DNA of 64,000 nucleotides from Ulva prolifera (GCA_023078555.1 CM041202.1:3964022-4028021); one strand, 5' to 3'; shown: positions 23,171 to 34,412, counted from the stretch's first letter. Notes: generated by a model from the sequence alone, not told the origin. A program made the numbers and translations.

Positions 23171-25215
23171 ATGGATCGTCCTCGTGATACAGCGGAGACA
23201 GTGAACGCTCTGAAAGCGTGGTTGCAGAAAAGGCATTTGGTTGTGAGGAATATTGACGCAGAGAACTCAGGATATGATTGCTTTTTCGTGTCATTGAAGC
23301 ATGGCATTGGGAAGAATGTGATCGATACACTGAAAGATGAAGCGGTGGTGACGGTCGGTGAAATATTGGCCATGGATATTGCAACTCTGCGCGGGAGGGT
23401 CGTAGAGTATGCTGAAGCTATTTACAATCAACCGAACGATGATGATCACGATGTGCTGAAGGTAAGAGCAGCATCATGGTATTTGTTGAAGGCACAACAT
23501 GGTTGTGCAGGTATTTCAGGGCACATGCGCAGTTTCGTGTGCAAGCTGATGTCTGACATGATGTTGATCTGGTCGTATGGATATGCAGACACATCTATCG
23601 GTGAATTCTCGCGAGTTCATTAATGCGGATGTTGAAGAGTCTATCGATAGTCTGTTTGCGAAGTGGTTCACTGGAATGCGAAGGGGGGACATGGCCGACA
23701 ATCTGGCGGTCATTTGCGCAGCTCGAAGGTTTCGTCAAAAAATGTTCATATGGCAGCCTCCTACATCCGAAGGTTGGGACGCACGCGGCACCCGTCCAAA
23801 GGCGTTCCGACCGACGGTGTTCAACGAAAATGCACCAAATACGAAGCGAACATTTGTGTATATGGTGCAGTTCAATCTTGGTGTTGGACACTTTGAACCG
23901 GTCTTGCCTGCGGCAGGAAACTCCCACAGTCCGGGGCGATTCACAGCCATCGACAAGAACAGAGTCGGGATAGAAGGCTATGACCCAGTAATTGACGTAT
24001 CATACCGCACCACAGCCATGATCCAACGGGTGCGGTTGCAAGCTGTGACAACATGTGCACATGTTATGTTGCGTAACATGCACGTGAATGGAAAAACGTG
24101 CAGGAGAAACAGGACTTGATTGACAAATTGTTCCGCACCGAGCACCGACGTATTAGATGTTTGTCAGTGACATTCGGGAAACTGAAGGGGTCTTTGACGG
24201 AAGCCCAGATGGCAGTGCACCTTGAGTTTGCAAGAAGCATTGAAGAGTTTTGCGGCCGTGCAGCGTCGAATCTTGAGGGAGGTGATAAAAGGTTTCGAAT
24301 GCATATGCAAGGGATGTTCGAAATCAACATTGCGTCGGTTGCGGAAGCTCAGGATTGGATCAAGGAGTACATGCAGGCCGTCATGAAGGAGAATGAAGCC
24401 AACAACATCCGCATACATTGTCGGGTACGGTCATAAACACATATGGTGCATTGCAACAGTTGCAAGGTGTCAGTGTGGTGGTTGTGCAGATCCGGGATTT
24501 TGATGATAAGTTCACGGTGGAACGCGCAATCAACTATACTTTTAAAAATCATATGTCACGTGATTTCCGTGCCGTTCATTGTTGCAACATGACAGAACAA
24601 GACGGCATAGACTGTGCGGCATCATATTTACAGGTGGCTGGTCACAATGTGAACAAGAAGAATGTGGAGTTAACACCATTCAACTACTTCCACATTGTGC
24701 AGCGATGGGAGCACGCTAACGTGTATCCCATGAACGGTGTCATGAACGTGTACCAGGTGGTTCGCATCATGCTGCTTACCAATCATTATTGTTTGTCGTA
24801 CAAATGGGCATCTGGTAGCGCTGCCTTTGGCATACCACATGCTTCAGCGGAGGCTATGCGCAAAATTGACTTTCTGATGAGACGATGTCAGAATGTCATA
24901 TTTTTTTATGTAGTTTGTGCAATGACGGCAGGGAAATTCGGACCAGAAACAGCAGTAGGTGAAGCTTTACCAAAGCGTAAGACGTGCTTTGGCGAGATGT
25001 CTGCACAAGATGCAGTATGGTGTTCCAGGAAGATGATGCGTGGTATGGATAGCAATACGGAGCCCGAGTCAGTTCCAGTGGCTGTTGCTGACCTGCCCGA
25101 GGTAGCTGCACCTGGGATTCAGTTCGTTCAGGTTGATGAGGATCCACCTGCTGTTGACAATGTTGAGCCGGATGGCGATGATGGTAGTGATGCCAGTGAT
25201 GCTGAGGAGGGGTAG
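23171..25215 (+). CDS. OTU protease plus HUH/Rep endonuclease protein
   Basis: Four exons, 23171-23600, 23638-24029, 24104-24424 and 24490-25215, join without any stop. The introns are 37, 74 and 65 nt with GT-AG ends. The product is about 622 residues. Residues 25-260 resemble an OTU cysteine protease: the catalytic Cys37 in GYDCFFVSLKHG and the His near residue 227 in GVGHFEPVL. Residues 270-470 look like a Rep-type HUH nuclease: a strand motif RCLSVTFGK, then MHMQGMFEI (residues 339-347, His-x-Gln form as in circovirus-type Reps), then NYTFK with the candidate nucleophile Tyr397 in a Y-x-x-K motif. The C-terminal 50 residues are very acidic. The protein would nick single strands at the element ends for transposition. 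I know of no cellular gene with this pairing. The HUH assignment rests on motifs, not on a search. Confidence 0.75.
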
Positions 25216-25457
25216 GCAACATGCCAGGTGTCTATCTAATCTAAGTAGCTCTGTTGTAACACAGTAATGTTTGCGGTGGACAACATCATCAACATACTTG
25301 CGCATACATGTCATATGTATGGCAGTGAACATTGACAAAGAAAATGAAGTTTATTGCAGGACATTACACAACTTGGTTATTCCTTCCAACCAACTAGGGA
25401 CCACTTATTGCATATTGCATCTAGTCGATGGGTCGCAGTTGAAAACGTACACACGTC

Positions 25458-26674
25458 CTATTCCGGTGTGGATTGGGTTGGTGGGGCATCCTGGCGGGCA
25501 TTGTAACCGATGTTTGTTGCACTCGCAACAACAGCTGCACCGGTGGCTGTTGCACTGGCAACAGCGGCAGCACCACTGCCTGTTGCACTGGCAACAGGGT
25601 TTGCAGTGACCATAACGTTGGTGTGACCTTGCTGATTAACATGAAGTTGCACATGCGCTGCAGACACATTGGCAACGGTGCCCTGTGTCACAGACGATGG
25701 CGTGCCAACTGAACCTCTAGGCATCTTTGACATTGGCAACCCGAATTGGTGTGGCAATGTTCGTTTACCCTGTGAGGTGAAAAGGACTTCGTCATCCTCA
25801 TCGTCAGTATCATCTTCACTATCATTCAATATATCTTTTAATTTGTTCGCGAACTCATCATTGACTCGAGTCGAGTGAATACCTGGTCGCTCGATACCAC
25901 AGCCCGTGGCACCTGGTAGATTAGCGGGAATTTATCACCCCAAAACCTTGGGATTGCCTTGGCAAACCCAACTTTGGAGTTGTTGCGGCACTGTGGGTCC
26001 ACCACAATGCCAAGGTATTGTGTGACGATGTTGCGGAAGACAGTAAAAACCCCCACAGCATCTGCGGCTGCCACCTGCTGCATCTGCATGATGATGGCAT
26101 TCAGGGGACTAATCTGCTAAAATTACAATGATGGAATCGTTTAGTTTGAGGGAAAGGGGTACAACACCTCCGCCATTGATATACCAAAGTAGTGCAGCTG
26201 CATTACAGCCTGCAGCCCGTCAATGAAATTCTTGTTGATTTTATCATTCTCCCGAATAGGCTGCCAACCTTCACATGCTGACATGAGTGCCAACTGATAT
26301 TTGAATGTCTTGGGTCTGGCGCCCTGCTCATGCTTGTATTCCCGGCGAGCAGCTAAGAAGCTGGATAAAACCGGGTGCACGGGCCACGACTCTGGCACCC
26401 GGTCGCACAAGTTCGAGCGAACCTTGTAGGCGCCTTTAACTTCAAGGTCAATTGTGCTTTTCTTTTTCTTTGAAATCTTATTAACGCATTCATCTATGAC
26501 GTGGCTGTAAGCAGCGTCGTCAGAGAACATCTCGGGGATGATTTTGTCTGGTTTCACCCCCAAGGCACACAGATTCTCCCACCGAAAGAATGTTGGCAGA
26601 CAGTCGCCACGGAACTTGGCTGTGTGGTTGGCAAGTTCACGTAGCCTGTCTTCGCCCCCGGACATCTTGCACAC
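25458..26674 (-). CDS. Second gene of the HUH element, unknown function
   Basis: On the minus strand three exons, 26674-26171, about 26116-25883 and 25853-25458, join in phase without stops. The introns are about 54 and 29 nt (GTGTTG...TAGCAG and GTATTC...GATGAG). The product is about 377 residues. The N-terminal half is mixed charged and aromatic (for example FFRWENLCALGVKPDK). The middle has PRFWGDKFPLIYQVP. Exon 3 begins FANKLKDILNDSEDDTDDEDD, and the C-terminus is rich in Ala, Val, Gly and Gln. No family was recognised. It converges on the OTU-Rep gene with 240 bp between the stops and lies inside the same insertion, so it is probably an accessory protein of the element. The 29-nt intron is unusually short and could instead be a frameshift. 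Confidence 0.6.
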
Positions 26675-27211
26675 GTGTTTGTGAGTTGAAACAGAACAAG
26701 GACAGCGCAGGAAACAGAGAATTATGCCCGATAATATCTGAATGCGTTTCCTTTCCGGTGTATCTGCGACCGCTCCGGCGTGTCCCGGTGCAATGCGCTA
26801 TGTCGACGACCTGCCATCATCTCACAGTAGCTGCATCCATAGAGGTCACTGTGTGAAGCCCTTGATGGTCGCTCCCGTGCACTGCCGCACTGCTGTCAGG
26901 TGGCGAGTCGAACAAGTCGACGTGGCCACGAGGGTGCAGGCCGATCAGCATACATATGTGTCCTAGATATGCACTTGCTGAATATATTCAAAGCCGCTCC
27001 GTCCAGATTTTGATCATGCACGCGTACATAGTCAAGCGCGCGGTGATTGAGTGCTCATAGCTTGAGTATGGTGAGTATGTGTTTGCACACACGCATGTCC
27101 ATGAGCGTTGACAAGGGTAATATGACACTGCATGCATCGTTCGTCAAGCGGCGCGGCATGACATGTCATGCATGGTGTAAAATTATTATCAGCGGTCTCA
27201 CTGGCAAAGTC
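26675..27211. other. Right terminal region of the HUH element
   Basis: No coding segment is recognised. The segment should contain the promoter of the minus-strand gene and the right terminal sequence used in transposition, including the palindrome at 27156-27171. Confidence 0.4.
27156..27171. other. 16-bp perfect palindrome near right end of HUH element
   Basis: GCATGACATGTCATGC is its own reverse complement and lies 40 bp inside the right border. HUH transposons such as Helitrons carry a short hairpin near one end that acts as a terminator of rolling-circle transfer. A role here is inferred only from position. Confidence 0.45.
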
Positions 27212-27214
27212 AGA

Positions 27215-29216
27215 GCGTGTTAGCTTGCGACATGAAGTGTTGCAGAGGCCGATGGTCAGTGTTGCAAGTAATTGTGAATTCCGAGCTATACAATAGTGAC
27301 GCCATAACGCGAAGTGCCAACACAATAGCTAACGGCTCACGCTCGTGCACTGGGTAACTGTGTTCGCAATCAGCCAACTTATGCGCGGAAAACGCAACTG
27401 GTCGTCGACCAGTGAGTGTGTCATGCTCCAATGAGGAACCTACAGCGTAATCACTAGCATCGGAAAGTATATGGAAAGGGGATTCGGGATCTGGCCTTGC
27501 TAATACAGGCGCAGCAAGAATGCTGGCCTTCAGTTTTTGCAAAGCAGCTACTTCAACCTCCTCCCACCATCGCTAGGGAACATCGCTGCGTAACAAATTG
27601 ATTAGCAGCGCAGGAATGCGCGCATAATCTGCGATGTAGTCTCGTCAGAGACCGAATGTTCCTAGTAGCGAGTGGCAAGTCCTGCAGGACAGGTTATTGC
27701 TGCACTGCTGCAGCACGCTGGGGATTCACAAATTGGCCTGAGCCATCAACCAGATGCCCTAGGAACTCAATGGTATTCTGCAGCCATTCGCATTTGGAAG
27801 GCTTGACAAAAAAATGATGTTCTCTAAGACATTGAAGAACAGCGCGAAGGTGTATCAAATGTTCCTTTTCGGAAACAGAAAAGATACAAATATCATCAGG
27901 ATAGATTGCAATGAACGTCGCAACCGGAATAGTGCAGCCACTTGGTAGCGCAACATTTTCGCGAAACGTCTCATCTATCAAGCATTGGAACGTGCTAGGT
28001 GCACAACACAGACCCATCGGCAAAATGGTGAATTCATATTTGCCGTATGGAGTAGTGAAAGCAGTGTTGGATATATCTGCATCTCCGACCTGGACTTGAT
28101 GGAATCCGTCCGACAGGTCGAGTTTAGAGAAAAACTTCGCTTTCAACAGGCATGCAAGCAATTCAGAGATGCGAGGCAGTCTATAATCAATGCGATTATG
28201 CATCTTTGTATTGAGTGCCACATATGAAATGCGCGTGCGCCAGGAGCGCATTCCTGTGACTGGGTCAGGTTTCTTATGCACGAAAAACACGGGTACAGCC
28301 CAAGGGCATAGGCTGGGTTTGATCCATCCATTTCAACCTCAGCATCTTCATCTTGTATGAAAGGATGCAGGTTGCGCGCGTGCGGCTTTGCCGTGGGCGC
28401 GGTGTCGATGGTGTGCCCTATAACAGAGCCATCAGTGGCGTAGCGAATAGGCGGGAGACCTTCAGGGATCTTTGCCTTAAGAAAATCTGCATATTCCTGC
28501 AACAATGGAGCAGCCTTGGGATGGTCAGCTCCTTTGCCTGATGGCAAATCTGGGTCGCAGAGCTGTTGCTCTGGCAGTGCAACGCCTGCACACGCTTGCG
28601 CTGGATCAATGTCATCATTTGACGCAAGCGTTTTAGCGAAGGTATCAATGTTGCACAGCTCGATTTTATCACAGCATATGCTAGGGGATGCAGGGGCCTT
28701 AAAGGCCTTGATGCAACGTCGTTCACCACCGATATGAACCAACATGCAGCGTTTGCGCAAGCGCAATTGTGGTTCATGCTTAGACAGAAAATCTAAGCCC
28801 AAAATAACATCATAATCAGGTATATCGAACACCAGAAAGCGTTGCTTAACGGCCAGAGGGCCTATTCGCAACCTTACCTCTCGTGTAACACCGTCTGCAC
28901 TTGGTGTTGAATCGTCGGCCAGACGCGCGGGAGGAATATCCCGTGCAAGAACACTTACACCATGAGATTTAGCATTAGCAGATGAAATGAATGAGGCAGA
29001 AGCCCCGGGATCAACAAAAGCTAGGCCGTGTGCACCGGCAATAGTGCATTCGAAAGTGAGGAGGCGAGTACCAAAGGATGCTGCTGTCCTGAAGGCTGGC
29101 TTATAGGCCAAAAGGTCATCATCCTGTGGGTCCAGTGGCGCCCATTCTGGGCGAGGAATTGCTGGTTCCCGTTTGCGTGCCAAGAAACAAGGCTTTTTAC
29201 GGCCCATCAGCTGCAC
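27215..29216 (-). pseudogene. Gypsy 2 protease, reverse transcriptase and RNase H half
   Basis: The minus strand gives a protease region at 29216-28300 (LAFVDPGASASFISS as the active-site block, then DYDVILGLDFLSKHEPQL). RT is at 28290-27694 (RISYVALNTK, FFSKLDLSDGFHQVQV, FTTPYGKYEFTILPMGLCCAPSTFQ and IYPDD). RNase H is at 27542-27215 (FHILSDASDYAVGS, YPVHEREPLAIVLALR, TDHRPLQHFMSQANTL). The protease has DPG where D-S/T-G is usual, and RT has YPDD where the second residue is normally hydrophobic or Met, so both sites look mutated. Frames shift between protease and RT and between RT and RNase H. The frame stops at the HUH insertion. Integrase lies on its other side. Confidence 0.88.
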
Positions 29217-29237
29217 AAACAGAAGAAATGAAGAAAA

Positions 29238-29393
29238 GTCTGCGCCGAAGCGTTAAGAAAGAATAAGCTCTGCGCCGAAGCGGTACGAGCGGTCAGGCTC
29301 TGCGCCGAAGCGGTACGAGCTGGAATAAGCTTTGCAACCAAGCGGTGAGAGCCGGAATAAGCTCTGCGCCGAAGCGGTACGAGCTGGAAAGCC
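29238..29393. repeat. Tandem repeat, five units of about 30 bp
   Basis: Units share TCTGCGCCGAAGCGGTACGA and are spaced about 29-32 bp apart. The array stands immediately upstream of the protease region of gypsy element 2 in the sense direction. In the sense frame a unit encodes SYRFGAE repeats, so the array may be the remains of a repetitive gag segment. One unit is degenerate (TTTGCAACCAAGCGG). Confidence 0.75.
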
Positions 29394-29413
29394 CTTCAAG
29401 GCGGGTGGCCTTA

Positions 29414-32400
29414 CACAGGCAGGATCGACAAATGAGCAAACGGGAGGTAGCACGGTGGTAAAGTGGCATCGCTGGTAGTACCGTGTTGTGCCCGGCACCT
29501 CAGAGCCGGAGTTACCGGGCTGTGCGGGCTCATACGAGGGCCTTTACCCAATTTGCCCCAGTTACCATCGACATACCACGCTCGGCCGCGGTAGGTAAAT
29601 GCGTCAACAGGCACAGAGCAACAGATCGCCGCTGCACCGCTCCTACGCCCACGCATGTGATGTCAATGTTACAAATATGTTTATTGCGAGTCAAACAGCC
29701 GTCTGTGTGGCCATTTAGAAAAGTCCGTACCAGCCGCTGTGCGGCAGCGTACTGCTGAATACCATACGGTACGAATGCGCACGGCCAGGCCTCCCGACAG
29801 GAAACATCACCGCACCAGACCAACTTGCAGCACATAGTCTCCGTTATAGTCATCCGTTTCATTCTGTACATGAGTATGTGGCTGCTCGAGCGGTCCAGAA
29901 GATGTGCCAGATATGCACACATCTGCGCCTGAGGTACGTTGACATATTTTACAGCTGCTGAAGTCGCTGCATAGTTGCACACACATGACCTGCGGCTTAT
30001 GAAATGATTTATTCCGGCAGTTCATCAGGCTGCCGCTCTGCTGCCTCAGGTTGGTCTGGGGACGCTGTGCTGATCAGTCTTGTGATGAAGCCGGCCGCTG
30101 ACAAGACGTATCTCTCCAGAATGATTGCTGCATGGCTTGCAACTATGTCCGGCGCATCTTTGTGCGCGTGCCTGTGTGGCCTGCAATTATGAATGCTGTG
30201 AGATGCAATTGCTTGCCAAGAATTGCCGGGAACAATCAGAGGCCTGTCCGGAGGTGCGTGACGCCAGCATCATACAGTCGGGTTGAAGCACCTAATTTGC
30301 AGCTTCTTACTCTCATCATCGGGTATACGCCCAGTTCGATAATGTGATGTGATGTCGGGGAGCCGGTGTGTTTGACCGTGTTGACGTGCTCATCCCGTCG
30401 CAACCAACACAGTGTCCACGGACGTCCTCGAGTTTGCAGCTTATTGCGGGTATAAATCCCCATGTGCAAGCCGTCATGATCTCATGGCAGTTGAGTTTGA
30501 GTATCCACCAATGACTGCTGTGTCGAATTCATAGGTGCATCAGTGGTCACATTGCAAGTAGAAGTCTTTTAAGAGCTGCATCATGTACAGTACAAACCTC
30601 ATGCCTGCATCATGTGCCTAGTAAGATCACTCCATTGCTCAGGCATGCACCATTGTTGAATGTACTGGCGCCGACCTGTATGTGCAGGCTACTCGATAGT
30701 CCAAGGAAAACGCCCTGTCGTGTTGCTGTAGCGATTGTCTGTGTTCCACGCTGGTCGCCATGACTCTGTCCAATGTATTCCAATGGCTCATTGAGCTGCA
30801 CAGGGATCACCTATTCAATATGGGAGTTTCCGTGCTGCATGCCTCCACGATCCACATGCCGCAGTCTGCTTCCTCACCTTGTACTCATGTGTCAACAATA
30901 CTGTCCTTGAGCAGGGCGTAGAGCGGCACAGAACAACACTGGTAACACATCTGAAGTGAATGCTTCAGAGGATTCTGCTGCTTCCACGGTTGCCGCGAGT
31001 GGTTTTGTGCTCGAGTGCGTCTAGCTGCTTCACCAATCCAGCCTTCACTTCCAGCATTCCTCACAGAATTCGAAACAAGCAGCAGTTTGCATCTGTGCGA
31101 CGAAGATGCAATCAAATCGTCGAAAAACAAAGCTCGAGGTCATGCTGACCTTTCGCAGCGCGAAAAGAATGCTGTGGCGCTACATTCCGAGGGGCCTTGG
31201 GCTATCATATCGACGCAAAGCAAATAGGTACAGAATACTACGTAATGGACAGGGCGAGGTGGGGGCGCGACTGGGTACAAACAGCTATCGCGAAGCGTTT
31301 CAGCAGTGCACGGTCGAACAGGGTCAGTGTGTCTTAATAAAACTATCACGTTCAGCAGCGCTTTTGAAGTTCATTTGTGCATCTTGGTGTGTAGTTGTGT
31401 TGAAATATCTACGGAGCGCTTGATCAGCCGCTACCGCAGCGACATGCTGTGGCTACGAGGGTGTGCAATAACCAGCGACCAAAATTTCTGCCGGGGGCTC
31501 ATTGGACTGCAGCTCCAAGGGCACCCTGCTCATCAACCGGTCGCGCTCGGAGGAGCGGCACGGATGCCAACATCATCTATGTGGAAGTGTCTCAGTGCTT
31601 TGAATGGTTGCTTCGGGGTTGTGACAGAAGCATCTGGGTTTGGTGTGAGGCAGTGTCATGCTCAATCGCATTCCAAGTGTTGAGTGTTGAGTTCTCGATT
31701 CCTGTTTGCTTTGAAGAAAAACAAGGAACTACTGAACAACGCCAGTGTCCACACCATTGGCATTCATGGCTCTGTGCGGCGTGGCAAAAGGGCAGAAAAG
31801 CATTCTTGGTGTGAAAGTGCTCAGGCTGGATCTGGCTCACGCCATGGTCACGACCACATGGTCAGATGTTGTCCTTCACAAAATTCTGAGCACATCCCTG
31901 GATTCATATGTTCCCTTTTCAGCTCTTTACGAGCGGCCTCACGTACTTTCAGAGTAACGCCGTGTACGTGGACAAGACCCGAGCAGTCCAAGCTGCCGCT
32001 CATAGGCCCTAAAACTAGACAGAGTCACAGCTGAAGTTATATCGAAAGCAAATGTGGATGGCTTCTGTCAAAGAGATGCCCGATCAGGCTGGCCAAAGGC
32101 CTGATCGAGCTCTGTCGACGTAATTCAGCGGTACGGACGGGTAAGCGGGCACACTTGCAATACACCGCCACAACATACCAAGGCTCCAATTAGAGCACAA
32201 CCAACGCAATTGAGCACTCAACAGCAACAGCGATCCATTCGACCCGGTGTCACAATGAACCGGGGCGCTTGCACACTCTCCGGTGTACTCGAGCGGTAAC
32301 CCGACGTAAAGCGGCGTTCTCCATGACAGAGAAATTCATCGGGCTGCGTGCACAGACCTCACCTGAAGCCCGAAAAAACACCAATGTGAAGCGCAGAAGA

Positions 32401-32507
32401 TGAGGACTTGAACGCAAGTGGTTTTGCAGCGTTTCGTGTTTTTGCCGAAAATACCTAGGCTGCCACCGAAATACCTCCAGTCTGCTCATTTGTCGATCCT
32501 GCCTGTG
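29414..32507. mobile_element. PIF/Harbinger-like element, 3.1 kb, no transposase seen
   Basis: The element begins CACAGGCAGGATCGACAAAT and ends with the reverse complement of that string. The perfect inverted repeat is 25 bp (29414-29438 and 32483-32507). TTA flanks it on both sides (29411-29413 and 32508-32510), the target duplication expected for PIF/Harbinger elements (TWA). The left 390 bp recur at 49746-50580. The interior has only short frames and no recognisable DDE transposase or Myb-like protein, so it is non-autonomous or decayed. Confidence 0.72.
32040..32352 (+). repeat. Dispersed repeat F, copy 1
   Basis: The block matches 58055-58556 in the same orientation (shared CCTGATCGAGCTCTGTCGACG, CACACTTGCAATA, CTCGAGCGGTAACCCGACGT), except that the second copy carries an extra 173 bp plus a 14-bp duplication. 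It lies inside the right part of the 29414-32507 element. No coding function is evident. Confidence 0.8.
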
Positions 32508-32769
32508 TTACAGCGAATTGCAAGCTGACAAAAGAAACGCGATTACACGTAACAAATGGGCTGGCGCACGAAGCGGCGCCGCCTTAATCGATAACGTCAA
32601 CGACCCGAATGCACTCCAATGCCGGTACCTTGGCCAAGCTAGGATCCGGAGCTTCCGGAGGGTTAAAAGGCTGTGAAATCATGACCGTGAATTTGTTCGA
32701 ACGGACACGGCGGCTAGCAGAGGCGAGAGACGGTCTGTGCACGCACTGGCACGGAGACTGACCGTAGGG

Positions 32770-32869
32770 TATACATTCCAGTCCACGAGTGATTCATTCA
32801 CTGCATTCTGTCAATGTGCACGTTGACAGAATGCAGTGAATGAATCACTCGGGGACTGGAATGTGTATG
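32770..32869. repeat. 100-bp near-perfect hairpin
   Basis: Left arm 32770-32815 (ATACATTCCAGTCC...CTGCATTCTGTCAA) and right arm 32822-32869 are reverse complements with two or three differences, separated by about 8 bases. Transcribed, it would fold into one long stem. It may be a foldback MITE or a small-RNA precursor. No clear target duplication flanks it. Confidence 0.85.
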
Positions 32870-33510
32870 ATTAGGACAAGGTTGCCACCTGCAAATGGCC
32901 CTTGAACGCACTGATGTTCACCCGTAGTGTCGTGCAACTAGAATATTCCAGGTATCGCGGTTGAACTCAAATTGCCGCGGGGTTCATGGGCTTGAACCCT
33001 ACTCACGCGTGATGTGCGAATGTGCACATAGGAAAATCAAACGTGAGCGAAACCCGAGATAACTACAATGTGACGGGACTCTGTTGTCTTGCTCATGCAT
33101 CATATCATGGACAACCAGGCCAGGACTGATTGGCGACAATGCGAAGCAGCATGTGGCTTACGCGAGAAACAGGCGGCCTAGCCAGAGCCTGAATCTGCCT
33201 AGGGCGTCCGACTACCCTTAGTAAACCATAAACCCGACAAGGTGCGCGTCGGCTAATGGCAGCTACTCGTGATCCTAAAGGCGAGCAAGTGCCAAAACTG
33301 TAACGTAAAGGTCCACATGGCAAAAGAGCCAGGCGGGCATTGGGAGCATGGTGCCTGGTCACAACTCCCTATGCCCCCGACAAGGGACAATACAACATCT
33401 AAAACCTGTTCGAATGCAAGCGCGAGTGGAAGCGTCATACCGTAAGTTTAGTTGGGCGAAAGGTTAAGTATGTGTGCGGAGTACTCAGCACATGACGCCT
33501 GAGATCTGGG
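32870..33510. other. No gene seen
   Basis: Short frames on the minus strand (33105-33362, 33253-33438) lack recognisable domains. Nothing else is identifiable between the hairpin and the hAT-type element. Confidence 0.4.
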
Positions 33511-33518
33511 ATCACACC

Positions 33519-34404
33519 CAGTGCTCTACAGACCGATCAGTTTCCCGACAAAAATTGAAAAAAAAGGCGAAAACCCCGATGGCCAGCGAAGCGAGCCATC
33601 GGTTTTCCCGTCAAGCCACGGGGGGGCTGGCGGGCGAAGCCCGCCGGCCGCCACCGAAGCATGGCGGGAACCCCGACAGAATTCCGACAGCTCGGCGGGC
33701 CTGGTCAAGACTCGGGAGTCCCGACAGCTTGTCGGGCCTGGTCCGGCCACAAGAACACTAAACGGAATGAACTATTGCTGACATCGGTGTTGCATGTTGC
33801 TTGAGTGTTGCGAGAATGACCTTGCATAACTTCGGGTTTACCGGCCGAGTGCCCAAACGCACAGCTGATCATGATAATCATGATAATGCTTCATCATCAA
33901 CTGACAAAGACAGGAACGAAGCCAGTTGTTCGAAAAGAGTAGCTGCGGATGGCTCTGTCGTTCGGTAAAGGTTGTCTGATACCAAAGTGCACGCACGCCA
34001 GCTTGAGTTTCCATGGGTGGAATAAGAAGTACGATCACAAATTAGTGAACGGGAGAAGACAAAAACGAAGGCGTGGTCAACAATTCTCACCAGTAGCACT
34101 GTACGATATGTGACTCTTGTAAGAACAGCGACTTTACGAAGTGAAGGTTCAAAGATGCGCACAAAGATGCGCACAGAGTTGTGCCGCACCCATTTTTTAA
34201 TTGATTAGACTTCGTGCAATAATCAGTTTGCAAATGTTGTAATGCAAATGACCCCGAAATTTGGTTTGAACACCCCCGACAGATTGCCACAGCGTTGGCG
34301 GGAAACCCCGACATCTACCGACCGTCTTGGAGGGGGCAGCCCGACCAAAACAAGGGTTTGGCATCGGTTTTCCCGCCAAGAAAAAACCCAACTGTAGAGC
34401 ACTG
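33519..34404. mobile_element. hAT-type non-autonomous element, 886 bp
   Basis: It begins CAGTGCTCTACAG and ends CTGTAGAGCACTG, a perfect 13-bp inverted repeat of the hAT form. The 8-bp duplication ATCACACC flanks it exactly (33511-33518 and 34405-34412). Both subterminal regions are rich in CCCGACA/TGTCGGG and in GGCGGGAA-type motifs, which in hAT elements are often transposase-binding sites. No transposase reading frame is present, so it depends on a full-length relative. Confidence 0.92.
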
Positions 34405-34412
34405 ATCACACC

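Larger units (their letters stand above)
22809..27211 (+). mobile_element. Replitron-like HUH transposon with OTU protease, apparently intact
   Basis: The 4403-bp block separates two halves of the RNase H of gypsy element 2. The sense strand reads MSQANTL before it and SPRQVRW after it, which would be adjacent in an undamaged copy. The sequence AGA occurs at both borders (22806-22808 and 27212-27214) and is the probable target duplication. Inside are two convergent spliced genes with open frames: OTU plus Rep-type protein (23171-25215, plus) and an unknown protein (26674-25458, minus). The ends (CAGGTAGG... and ...AAAGTC) show no inverted repeats, as expected for HUH-type rather than DDE transposons. 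A 16-bp perfect palindrome lies 40 bp inside the right end. The Replitron name is an inference from the Rep and OTU domains. Confidence 0.75.

Noticed and set aside
22809-27211. Reading the OTU-containing insert as a Helitron
   Set aside because: No helicase domain is present, a probable 3-bp duplication flanks it, and the nuclease motif is His-x-Gln with Y-x-x-K rather than the two-tyrosine Helitron type.
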